Source of the DNA: Siphonobacter curvatus
GTDB taxonomy: Bacteria; Bacteroidota; Bacteroidia; Cytophagales; Spirosomataceae
DNA: 64,000 bases
NCBI RefSeq assembly: GCF_002943425.1
Contig: NZ_PTRA01000002.1
Span: 124,090 to 188,089, forward strand
Direction: 5' to 3'
This document shows, piece by piece, positions 7,762-15,495 of this stretch. Under the pieces are notes generated by a model. The model was not told where the DNA came from and did not search any database. It saw nothing but the letters and a program-made list of their open reading frames with translations. The number at the start of each line of letters is the position of its first letter. Positions within the stretch are counted from its first letter, which is position 1. A program made the translations under genes and the position numbers.

Positions 7762-9411
7762 ATGCAAAAAATTACATTACTAGCCGCCGGATTGTCGCTG
7801 GGTTTGTCAGCCGTGGCACAGGTCAAACCTTCGGCTGAACTTTCAACCGTTTGGGTGGCGGATCAGGGGGATGGAACCTATAAAAATCCGGTACTGCATG
7901 CTGATTACTCCGATCCAGACGTCTGCCGGGTGGGAGCTGATTTTTACATGACGGCTTCGAGTTTCGATGCCATTCCGGGCCTGCCCATTCTGCATTCGAA
8001 GGATCTGGTCAACTGGTCGCTGATTGGTCATGCCCTGCGACGGCAGCCGCCTTTCGATCATTTCTCCAAAACCCAGCACGGCAATGGCGTTTGGGCTCCA
8101 GCAATACGCTTTCACCAAAATGAATTTTACTTGTATTATCCGGATCCTGATTTTGGTATTTACCTGACCAAAGCTAAAAATCCGGCGGGCCCCTGGTCGG
8201 AACCCGTGCTAGTAGAAGCTGGAAAGGGATTAATCGACCCCTGTCCGCTCTGGGACGACGATGGCCAGGTTTATCTCGTACACGGCTGGGCGGGGAGTCG
8301 GGCTGGTATCAAGAGCATCCTGACCGTTAAAAAACTCAACGCCGCCGGAACGAAGGTACGGGATGAAGGCGTGCTGGTCTACGACGGACATGTTCTGGAC
8401 CCGACGGTAGAAGGCCCCAAGTTTTACAAGCGAAACGGCTACTATTACATTTTTGCTCCGGCGGGCGGCGTTTCCACGGGCTGGCAATTGGTGCTTCGCT
8501 CGAAAAACGTGTACGGACCCTACGAACGGCGGGTAGTGATGGATCAGGGAAAGTCGCCCATCAATGGGCCGCACCAGGGGGCCTGGGTAACTACGCCTCC
8601 CGTTAAGGGTCAATCGGAGGACTGGTTCATCCATTTTCAGGACAAAGGAGCCTACGGGCGAATCGTGCATTTGCAACCCATGCAGTGGGTAAACGACTGG
8701 CCAGTCATTGGCATGGATGCGGACAAGGATGGCAAGGGCGAGCCCGTACTGACCCACCGAAAACCGAATGTAGGCAAGACTTACCCCAAAGCGACGCCAC
8801 CCGAATCGGATGAATTCAATCAGCTGACCCTCGGGCGACAGTGGCAATGGCAGGCTAACCCGCAGGGCATCTGGCACATGTTGCAAGCAGAAGGTTTTCT
8901 GCGGCTGTATTCGTACCAGGCTCCCGCCGAGGCACGGAATCTGTGGCATATTCCCAACGTACTTCTGCAAAAATTCCCGGCGGAAACGTTTCAGGTTACT
9001 ACTAAATTGACATTCACGCCCAATGCCAAGCTCGACAACGAAAAAGCGGGGCTGCTGGTGATGGGCTTACGTTACGCCAGCCTGTATTTGAAGAGTCAGA
9101 AGCAGGATATTGAACTCGTATCAGCGGTCTGTGAAAAAGCGGCGGACAATCAGCCGGAAAGTGAAAAACGTATTACCTCACTAAAGGCCGGACAACCCGT
9201 GTACCTGCGACTGGAAGTACGCCCCGGTGCCCGTTGTCAGTTTAGCTACAGTCTCAACGGAACTCAGTATCAGAAAGCTGGAGCCGAATTTCAGTCCGAA
9301 GTAGGCCGCTGGATTGGAGCCAAGATGGGGTTGTTCTGTACTCGAACGGCCCAGATCAATGATTCCGGATACGCCGATGTGGACTGGTTTCGTGTTGAAC
9401 CCTTACCCTAA
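7762..9411 (+). CDS. GH43-family glycoside hydrolase with C-terminal beta-sandwich
   Basis: 549 residues, Sec signal (…GLSAVAQ, about 1-19). The five-bladed propeller spans roughly 35-330: the catalytic base region reads NPVLHADYSDPDV (Asp near 48-54), followed by FYMTASSF, LIDPCPLWDDDGQVYLVHG and the general acid region DPTVEGPKFYKRNGYYYIFAP (Glu about 217). The C-terminal ~200 residues (from PPESDEFNQLTLGRQWQWQ) form the concanavalin-like domain usual in GH43 beta-xylosidase/arabinofuranosidase types. In this pectin cluster the likely role is removing arabinose, xylose or galactose from side chains; the exact specificity is not readable. Eight bases separate it from the pectinesterase gene. 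Confidence 0.9.
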   Translation: MQKITLLAAGLSLGLSAVAQVKPSAELSTVWVADQGDGTYKNPVLHADYSDPDVCRVGADFYMTASSFDAIPGLPILHSKDLVNWSLIGHALRRQPPFDHFSKTQHGNGVWAPAIRFHQNEFYLYYPDPDFGIYLTKAKNPAGPWSEPVLVEAGKGLIDPCPLWDDDGQVYLVHGWAGSRAGIKSILTVKKLNAAGTKVRDEGVLVYDGHVLDPTVEGPKFYKRNGYYYIFAPAGGVSTGWQLVLRSKNVYGPYERRVVMDQGKSPINGPHQGAWVTTPPVKGQSEDWFIHFQDKGAYGRIVHLQPMQWVNDWPVIGMDADKDGKGEPVLTHRKPNVGKTYPKATPPESDEFNQLTLGRQWQWQANPQGIWHMLQAEGFLRLYSYQAPAEARNLWHIPNVLLQKFPAETFQVTTKLTFTPNAKLDNEKAGLLVMGLRYASLYLKSQKQDIELVSAVCEKAADNQPESEKRITSLKAGQPVYLRLEVRPGARCQFSYSLNGTQYQKAGAEFQSEVGRWIGAKMGLFCTRTAQINDSGYADVDWFRVEPLP

Positions 9412-9419
9412 CAAAACTC

Positions 9420-10400
9420 ATGAACCGCTATTTACTGATTATTTTTCTGGTACCATTAAGTCTGTCAGGCTGGTGCCAACGTCGAGTGATTACCGTGGCT
9501 CAGGACGGGAGTGGCGACTTTCGACGTCTACAGGAAGCCCTTACTTCCGTACCCAGACCTAATAAAGAACCCGTAACCATTCGAATTAAAAAAGGCATAT
9601 ATAAGGAAAAACTACTGCTGGATTCAACCCAGCATCACGTAACCCTGATCGGCGAAAATGCCCAAACCACGATTTTAACGTTCGATGATTACAACGGAAA
9701 AATCAGCCCTTCAGGGAAACCCTTCCGAACCTTCGATTCGAGTAGTTTTACAGTGAAAGCCAACGATTTTCGGGCCGAGAATCTCAGTTTTGCCAACAGC
9801 TCCGGCCCCGTAGGTCAGGCCGTGGCGGTATTCGTTCCCGGTGATCGGGTGGTATTTATCAACTGCCGTTTTCTGGGTTTTCAGGACACGTTGTATCTGG
9901 GTATGCCGGGTCAGTACGGACGGCAGTATTACCAGAACTGTTACATCGAGGGTACCATCGATTTCATTTTTGGTTCGGCGACGGCGGTGTTTGATCACTG
10001 TACCATTCACAGCAAACAAAACGGGCCTTATGTCACAGCGGCCTCTACGTCGGAAGGTAAACCCTATGGCTTGGTATTTCTGCATTGCGAACTCACGGGT
10101 GATGATCTGGCGGGTACCGTCTACCTGGGAAGGCCCTGGCGGGATTACGCGAAAACGACTTTTCTGTCCTGCAAATTAGGGAAACACATTCGGGCAGAAG
10201 GCTGGCACGATTGGGATAAACCGCAGGCCCGGCAGACGGTCGTTTACGCTGAGTACGCTTCCAAAGGACCGGGAGCCAATCCGAAACGTCGCGTTGCCTG
10301 GGCCAGGCAGCTTTCGAAAGCAGAAGCCAAAACCTATCAGATTCCAGCGATTCTGGCGGGTGAGGATCATTGGAATCCCTTAACCACCGATAAACGATGA
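9420..10400 (+). CDS. Pectin methylesterase, CE8 family (first copy)
   Basis: 326 residues with signal peptide ending near SGWCQ. Right-handed beta-helix esterase that removes methyl groups from homogalacturonan. Signatures in order: VAQDGSGDFRRLQEAL, the QAVAVF strand, the oxyanion/catalytic FLGFQDTLYL (Asp near 156), the second catalytic GTIDFIFGSATAVF (Asp near 181), and substrate-binding YLGRPWRDYAKT (Arg about 237). The stop overlaps the start of the next esterase gene by ATGA, showing translational coupling. A second CE8 lies one gene downstream; the two differ clearly in sequence, so they are not a recent duplication. Confidence 0.93.
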   Translation: MNRYLLIIFLVPLSLSGWCQRRVITVAQDGSGDFRRLQEALTSVPRPNKEPVTIRIKKGIYKEKLLLDSTQHHVTLIGENAQTTILTFDDYNGKISPSGKPFRTFDSSSFTVKANDFRAENLSFANSSGPVGQAVAVFVPGDRVVFINCRFLGFQDTLYLGMPGQYGRQYYQNCYIEGTIDFIFGSATAVFDHCTIHSKQNGPYVTAASTSEGKPYGLVFLHCELTGDDLAGTVYLGRPWRDYAKTTFLSCKLGKHIRAEGWHDWDKPQARQTVVYAEYASKGPGANPKRRVAWARQLSKAEAKTYQIPAILAGEDHWNPLTTDKR

Positions 10401-11368
10401 GCCGGTATCTTTTGCTTCTGCTGAGTAATCTTTTCGTTGGAACGAGCTGGGCTCAGTTGGGTCCTACGGGTGGTCGAGATACCAGCTTTAGTATCGCAGG
10501 TTCTTTTACCAAAGAGGTGAAATACCATCCTGAGCTACAACTAGCTCATCCAGATTTGCCAGCAAACGTTCGAAAAACGGCCGCTCAGACGTACAAACGT
10601 ATCCCTGCAGGGCGGGAACTGCAACTTGATGTATTTCAGCCCACTTCCAGGAAGCTCCGACCAGCTATTCTGATGATTCACGGGGGTGGCTGGCGGTCGG
10701 GCGACCGTTCGCATAACTATACCCTGGCCGGACAACTGGCTGCTCGGGGGTACGTAACCGTAACGGCCGACTACCGTTTATCGACCGAAGCTTTGTATCC
10801 TGCCGCCGTTCATGATTTGAAAGCGGCAATAAGCTGGATTCGCCGCAACGCCAAAAACTACGCGATTGATCCACGTAAACTTGCCGTACTCGGTTTTTCG
10901 GCGGGTGGGCAACTGGCAGCGTTGATCGGCACTACCAATGGTAACCCTGCATTTGATGCCTCGGGCTCTGCGGATTCCAGTAACGTTCAGGCCATTATCG
11001 ACCTGGATGGAATTCTGGCCTTCATTCATCCGGAATCGGGCGAAGGAGATGATTCGAAATCTACCTCGGCGGCTACGTACTGGTTTGGCTATTCGAAAAC
11101 GGCAAAACCGGAGTTATGGAAACAGGGGTCGGCGTTAACACATGTGGGGGCTGCAACCCCGCCGACACTCTTTTTGAATAGTTCAGTAGCCCGAATGCAC
11201 GCCGGACGAGATGACTTTATCGCCGTTCTCAACCAGCACGGCATTTACTCCGAGGTACATACGTTTGAAAATGCCCCCCATACTTTTCTGTTTTTTGAAC
11301 CCTGGTTTACGCCAACGCTGGCTTACATAGATGGCTTTCTGCGACGGGTATTTTCCTCTTCCAACTAA
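10397..11368 (+). CDS. Secreted alpha/beta-hydrolase esterase (BD-FAE/acetylesterase-like)
   Basis: 323 residues; signal peptide ending about residue 19 (FVGTSWAQ). Alpha/beta-hydrolase: oxyanion motif LMIHGGGWRSGDRS (about 91-104), nucleophile elbow LGFSAGGQLA (Ser about 167), an acid near the NSSVARMHAGRDDF stretch and the catalytic His in NAPHTFLFF. This is the family of feruloyl/acetyl esterases acting on plant polysaccharides. Set between two pectin methylesterases and coupled by ATGA to the first, a role in removing acetyl or aryl ester groups from pectin is the natural inference. Its stop lies 4 bases before the start of the next pectinesterase gene. Confidence 0.85.
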   Translation: MSRYLLLLLSNLFVGTSWAQLGPTGGRDTSFSIAGSFTKEVKYHPELQLAHPDLPANVRKTAAQTYKRIPAGRELQLDVFQPTSRKLRPAILMIHGGGWRSGDRSHNYTLAGQLAARGYVTVTADYRLSTEALYPAAVHDLKAAISWIRRNAKNYAIDPRKLAVLGFSAGGQLAALIGTTNGNPAFDASGSADSSNVQAIIDLDGILAFIHPESGEGDDSKSTSAATYWFGYSKTAKPELWKQGSALTHVGAATPPTLFLNSSVARMHAGRDDFIAVLNQHGIYSEVHTFENAPHTFLFFEPWFTPTLAYIDGFLRRVFSSSN

Positions 11369-11372
11369 TCTG

Positions 11373-12359
11373 ATGAAACGAATTCTGATTTTTGTCTTTT
11401 TGTACCTGCTAGCGTACGTAAGTCAGGCTCAAACCGTAACCTACCCAAGCTCCTTTACCGTAGCTCTCGACGGCAGTGGAGATTTTAAAACCATTCAGGA
11501 GGCCGTCAATTCCTTTCGCGATCATTCACAGGTACGGGTTAAGTTATTCGTTAAAAATGGTATTTATACCGAAAAACTCGTCATTCCTTCCTGGAAACCG
11601 AATATTCACATTCTGGGAGAAAGTAAAGAAGGGGTGATTATTACGGGCGATGATTTCTCGGGTAAAGCGTATCCAGGTGGTAAAGACGCCACGGGCAAGG
11701 ACAAATTCAGTACCTATACTTCCTATACGGTGCTGGTGGATGCTCCGGATATTATTCTGGAAAATCTCACGATTCGTAATACCGCTGGTCGGGTAGGACA
11801 GGCCGTGGCTTTGCACGTAGAGGGTGATCGGTTTATCTGCCGGAATTGCGTGTTACTGGGGAATCAGGATACGTTGTTTGCCGCTCGGGAAGGGAGCCGC
11901 CAGTATTATCTGAATTGTCAGATTGAGGGAACGACGGATTTCATTTTTGGCAAGTGCATTGCCGTTTTCCAGAACTGTACGATCAAAAGTCTCTCGGATT
12001 CGTATATCACTGCCGCTGCTACGCCAGCCTATCAGACGTACGGTTTTACGTTTTTGGATTGCAACTTAACCGCCGACCCGTCGGCTACGAAAGTATACCT
12101 GGGTCGTCCCTGGCGACCGCAGGCGAAGACGATCTTTATCCGTACGGAAATGGGAGTCCATATCTTGCCCGTGGGTTGGGATAACTGGCGAAACCCGGAA
12201 AACGAGCAAACGGTGCTGTACGCTGAATTTCAGAGTCGGGGACCGGGAGCCCGAACCACAGAACGGGCGAAATGGTCGAAACAGTTAACGGCGGCTCAGG
12301 CAAAGACTTACACGGTGGAACGGATCCTGGCGGGCGGGGATGGGTGGAAACCCCGATGA
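11373..12359 (+). CDS. Pectin methylesterase, CE8 family (second copy)
   Basis: 328 residues from ATG 11373; an upstream in-frame ATG at 11331 lies inside the previous gene and gives no signal peptide at the very N-terminus, whereas 11373 yields MKRILIFVFLYLLAYVSQAQ, a clean Sec signal. CE8 signatures: VALDGSGDFKTIQEAV, QAVALHVEGDRF, LLGNQDTLFA, GTTDFIFGKCIAVF and YLGRPWRPQAKT. Function: demethylation of homogalacturonan in the periplasm or at the surface, preparing it for the GH28 enzyme encoded convergently. Last gene of the plus-strand run; a 13-bp hairpin at 12718-12751 lies between it and GH28. Confidence 0.93.
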   Translation: MKRILIFVFLYLLAYVSQAQTVTYPSSFTVALDGSGDFKTIQEAVNSFRDHSQVRVKLFVKNGIYTEKLVIPSWKPNIHILGESKEGVIITGDDFSGKAYPGGKDATGKDKFSTYTSYTVLVDAPDIILENLTIRNTAGRVGQAVALHVEGDRFICRNCVLLGNQDTLFAAREGSRQYYLNCQIEGTTDFIFGKCIAVFQNCTIKSLSDSYITAAATPAYQTYGFTFLDCNLTADPSATKVYLGRPWRPQAKTIFIRTEMGVHILPVGWDNWRNPENEQTVLYAEFQSRGPGARTTERAKWSKQLTAAQAKTYTVERILAGGDGWKPR

Positions 12360-12378
12360 TTGGGGATGACTGGGTATC

Positions 12379-12615
12379 CTACGGTCCTGTTTCTTCGCAT
12401 TGCATGCGGGGAAACGGAGGTTGAACCTCTTCGGGATTGGAAGGATCATGGGAAAAGAATAGAAGTTTAATTTCGCTCTCTTCCATTACAAATTCCTTCC
12501 CGAAACTCAGTAAAACTACCCGGACGCGTTGTCCGTCATTTGCTACGGACGCAAACGTTGGTAAGCTGTGACTGCCGGGCTGGACGCACCCCGCATTGCA
12601 TACGGGGCTAATCAA
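12379..12615 (-). other. Doubtful 78-codon frame flanked by near-identical palindromes
   Basis: Not recognised. The central part (RVRVVLLSFGKEFVMEESEIKLLFF) looks protein-like, but both ends lie in short palindromic repeats: CGCATTGCATGCGGGG (12396-12411) and CGCATTGCATACGGGG (12592-12607), the latter part of the near-palindrome 12589-12607. The rest of the 432-base gap between the CE8 and GH28 genes shows only an AT-rich tract and the hairpin at 12718-12751. It could be a remnant gene, a tiny mobile segment or chance. Confidence 0.25.
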
Positions 12616-12717
12616 ATTGAATCCTGCGGAGTTATGAAGGTTGGACTAGTGCAAGATTCATGGGTAAAGGCATTTTATTTATCGACGTATATATATAAGG
12701 GTTAGTATATATGAAAT

Positions 12718-12751
12718 GATCCGTTCGCTTAATCTCATAAGCGAACGGATC
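12718..12751. terminator. Bidirectional hairpin between convergent CE8 and GH28 genes
   Basis: Thirteen-base perfect stem GATCCGTTCGCTT / AAGCGAACGGATC (12718-12730, 12739-12751), 8-nt loop, in the convergent gap. T-runs are short on both sides, so termination strength is uncertain. Confidence 0.6.
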
Positions 12752-12791
12752 GTTTCATTCCCGCATGACTAGGCTCGGATGATGAACATTT

Positions 12792-14426
12792 CTACTTTAA
12801 CGCAGAAGCCTTCGCTCCGTTGGCAAAGACAGTTTGGTTCGTTTGAAAGTCCGTTTTTTGTACGCGGATATCTTGACTGCGTTCACCATTTACCGAAAAT
12901 AGAATGGGCATTTTGCCCGCGTATTCTACCGAATTAAAAGTAAGTTGTTGACTATTTTCAATGAAAACGAGCGGCTCACTGGTGGCCGTAACCAGTTCCA
13001 CCTGTTCGAGGCTAATTCCGCGAGTATCAATGAGTTCAACGCCCCGTTCGGTTTCCAGTACCAGGTTTTTCATACGTACCTGCTGAATGGGCATTTCGGG
13101 CAATCCCCGCACGAAAACGCCCTTTTTAGCTCCCTGACACACGACATTTTCAAAGACCATGTTTCTAAAAACGGGCGTACCTTCATTGACAACGGGCCGC
13201 TCGTCGCGGGGGCTGTCGGTCGCGAATTTCACGAAGTAGTACATGTCAAAGAAGATGGCCTCCTGGGCAATGTCCTTCATAAAAATATTACGGGCGTAGA
13301 TATGTTCAACCACGCCGCCCCGCCCCCGTACGGATTTGAACCGCAGGCCTTTATCCGTTCCCATGAAGGTACAGTTAGAGACAAACAGATACCGGGCTCC
13401 GCCGCTCATTTCACTGCCTACCACAAAACCGCCATGACCATTATAAACGACATTGTTGCGGATAATCCCGTTTTCGGTTGGAACACCGCGTTTACGGCCT
13501 TCTTCGTCTTTGCCCGATTTAATGCAAATGGCGTCATCACCTACATCGAGCGAGCAATCTTCCACCAGAAAGTTTTTGCAGGATTCAATGTCCATACCGT
13601 CGCCATTATGGGCATATTCCGGATTTTTAACGGTCAACTTACGGAGCGTCAGGTGTTGGCAAAGGAGCGGATGTAGGCACCAGGCCGGAGAATTCTGGAA
13701 GGTTAGCCCTTCAAGTAATACTTTTTTGCATCGCAATAGCACCACCAGATTGGGACGTAGAAAATCCTTCATGTCGGCAAACTCGGCAAGAGACTTATCC
13801 GGCGTTAGCAACATGCTTTTGTTTTGCTTACTGGCCATTTTAAAAGCGATACTTGGATACCAGGTCTTCTGATCATCGCTCAAAACGCCGCCCGAAGCCA
13901 CTTTTTCCTTCCACTGCGTGTCGGTCAGCTGACGCTGGTGCACGGCTCGCCAGACATCGCCGTTGCCATCTACGATACCCTGACCAGTCAACGCCACATT
14001 TTCCAGATCCGTACCGGAGATGGGCGACTGGTTACGGGCAGCGGCTTTGCCTTCGTAAAAACCTTCGACTAAAGCGTATTGGGATTTATCGGGCGAGAAA
14101 AGCAGGGTCGCGGCTTTTTTCAGGTGTAGATTGACGTTGCTTTTCAGAATGATCGGACCACTCATCCACAAACCCGCTGGAATTACGACAACCCCGCCGC
14201 CTTTCTGACTACACTCGGTAATGGCTTGATTGATGGCTTTCGTATTCAGTGTCAGGCCATCGCCTTTGGCTCCGTAGGAAGTAACCAGAAAGGTATCGGC
14301 CCGAAAGCGGGGCTGGTCGATCACGGGTAGGTTTTCCCAACTGTAGGTTTGCTGAGCCTGAGTGAAGAAAGGCGGTAGTAATAAACCTAAACTGGCTAAC
14401 CGGAGTAAAAAAGGGATTCGCAACAT
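12792..14426 (-). CDS. GH28 polygalacturonase-like pectin hydrolase
   Basis: 544 residues; signal peptide ending about residue 24 (PPFFTQAQQ). Right-handed beta-helix with the GH28 signature set: DTFLVTSYGAKGDGLTLNTKAIN near the start, LTGQGIVDGNGDVW, the catalytic triad regions NGDGMDIESC and DVGDDAICIKSG (two adjacent Asp), GHGGFVVGSEMSGG with the conserved His, and RFKSVRGRGG with the substrate-binding Arg-x-Lys. It hydrolyses galacturonan backbone or rhamnogalacturonan linkages after demethylation. Encoded convergently to the CE8 cluster and with its 5' end toward the SusC gene, about 1.07 kb away; that gap contains a member of the dispersed repeat family. Longer than typical fungal GH28, as usual in Bacteroidetes. 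Confidence 0.93.
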   Translation of the reverse strand: MLRIPFLLRLASLGLLLPPFFTQAQQTYSWENLPVIDQPRFRADTFLVTSYGAKGDGLTLNTKAINQAITECSQKGGGVVVIPAGLWMSGPIILKSNVNLHLKKAATLLFSPDKSQYALVEGFYEGKAAARNQSPISGTDLENVALTGQGIVDGNGDVWRAVHQRQLTDTQWKEKVASGGVLSDDQKTWYPSIAFKMASKQNKSMLLTPDKSLAEFADMKDFLRPNLVVLLRCKKVLLEGLTFQNSPAWCLHPLLCQHLTLRKLTVKNPEYAHNGDGMDIESCKNFLVEDCSLDVGDDAICIKSGKDEEGRKRGVPTENGIIRNNVVYNGHGGFVVGSEMSGGARYLFVSNCTFMGTDKGLRFKSVRGRGGVVEHIYARNIFMKDIAQEAIFFDMYYFVKFATDSPRDERPVVNEGTPVFRNMVFENVVCQGAKKGVFVRGLPEMPIQQVRMKNLVLETERGVELIDTRGISLEQVELVTATSEPLVFIENSQQLTFNSVEYAGKMPILFSVNGERSQDIRVQKTDFQTNQTVFANGAKASALK

Positions 14427-14854
14427 AGCTGAAAATTAGCCTTTAGGCAATCTTGACTGTACAGAAAATAAACGGCTGTAGGGGTCTATGTAAGGGGTAG
14501 TATTCGCAAGCAATATCAAAAGAATTCGAACGGAAGTACGAAATGGGTAAACCAGCGATGCTTACCTCAGGCAAACCGAGCAGATAACGCAGATGACGGC
14601 TAATGCCCGTCGGTACTGGTGAGCGTAAGCATGACTCAGTTGAAAGAAAGACGCTAGAGGGAATAGTCGCCCCTTACTTTATTGCCTGCCCAGAGCGTCT
14701 AGTTCAGCTTCTCCGGGTGTTGTCGCTTGGAAGTGTTTCTAAAAAGATCTTTTTATATCGTCTTGAATAGAAGGAATTTTCTACTCATCACTACGACCGA
14801 CTATTAGTCTATTTCTATTCCAAGGCAGAGTAAGCTCTACCCTTTTGGAAATTT
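14427..14854. other. Non-coding part of the GH28-SusC gap, upstream of the repeat copy
   Basis: No credible frame on either strand. The promoter of the GH28 gene must lie at its left end, but I see no clear TTG/TAnnTTTG pair. A short AAAAAGATCTTTTT palindrome sits at 14741-14754. Confidence 0.4.
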
Positions 14855-15178
14855 GTTATTCACCTAGACTGAGTTTGGTCCTCCTTACTGGCTGTTCGGT
14901 AGCCCCTGAGCCTCTCCACGACTAACGACATCCTGCTCTAAGCCACCGCGTTGCGGCTGTCGTAGGTCGTTCCGTTGCTCAGGGGCGGGAGAGGTTTTCT
15001 TCTTGTAACTGTAATCTATTCAAGTTATTAGTTGGTGGTTAGTAGTTGTTAAAAGACAGCCGAAACCTTCATGGACGACTTAAATCCAGGCCCCGTCCTA
15101 TCGCGAAAAGCCGCCTACTTCCTCAGCAATGCGGTGGCTTTGAGCAAGAGGAAGTCAGCGGCGTTCGCGATACGGACT
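14855..15178 (-). repeat. Dispersed intergenic repeat, copy C (longest copy)
   Basis: Read on the minus strand it shares with the copy at 49546-49790: the block around GCTCA..GCCACCGCATTGCTGAGG (15147-15121), the block AACGACC..CGACAGCCGCAACGCGGT (14972-14942), GTCGTTA.GCGTGG-like sequence, and the terminus GGACCAAAC then CAGTCTAGGTGAATAAC (14881-14855). The inner stem CGAC-ta-ACGACA / TGTCGT-ag-GTCG encloses CCGC-gtt-GCGG. Copy-specific: two complementary pairs GCCCCTGAG/CTCAGGGGC (14902-14910, 14978-14986) and CCTCTCC/GGAGAGG (14911-14917, 14988-14994) in crossing order, and a 26-bp imperfect hairpin at 15095-15177. No coding capacity. It lies between divergent GH28 and SusC genes. Confidence 0.7.
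15095..15177. repeat. Long imperfect hairpin at the head of repeat copy C
   Basis: Paired arms: GTCC/GGAC, TATCGCGAA/TTCGCGATA, GCCGC/GCGGC and ACTTCCTC/GAGGAAGT with 1-2-base interruptions, 26 pairs in total, around a 23-nt loop (15125-15147) that carries the sequence conserved in copy B. Confidence 0.8.
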
Positions 15179-15495
15179 GAAAAACCAGCCGCCTCAGCGG
15201 GACGAAGTTGTGGTCCGGTAATCTAGCAAACTTCATTACGAAATGACCAATCGTCTCATCGGGACGAAAACAGCACTGTCCTTGAATAAAGTACTACGAT
15301 GGTTTTGAGCAGATGCTTAACCGCCTATATCTCACTTTGAACCATGCAGATCGTACTCAGACACAAAAAATTATTCTAAAAAAAAATTAATTTTTTACTG
15401 GATAAGTCACATGAATTACGTCTTGTGTATCGAAGGGTCTTTCGATCCCCACCTTCTCACCGTATTCCTAATACGACTTCAGAACTACGCTGATT

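Noticed and set aside
8230-8970. 246-codon minus-strand frame inside the GH43 gene
   Set aside because: Antisense shadow of a well-supported GH43 gene; no family motifs and no upstream signals.
12945-13676. 243-codon plus-strand frame inside the GH28 gene
   Set aside because: Lies opposite the conserved GH28 catalytic region; composition follows the complementary codons.
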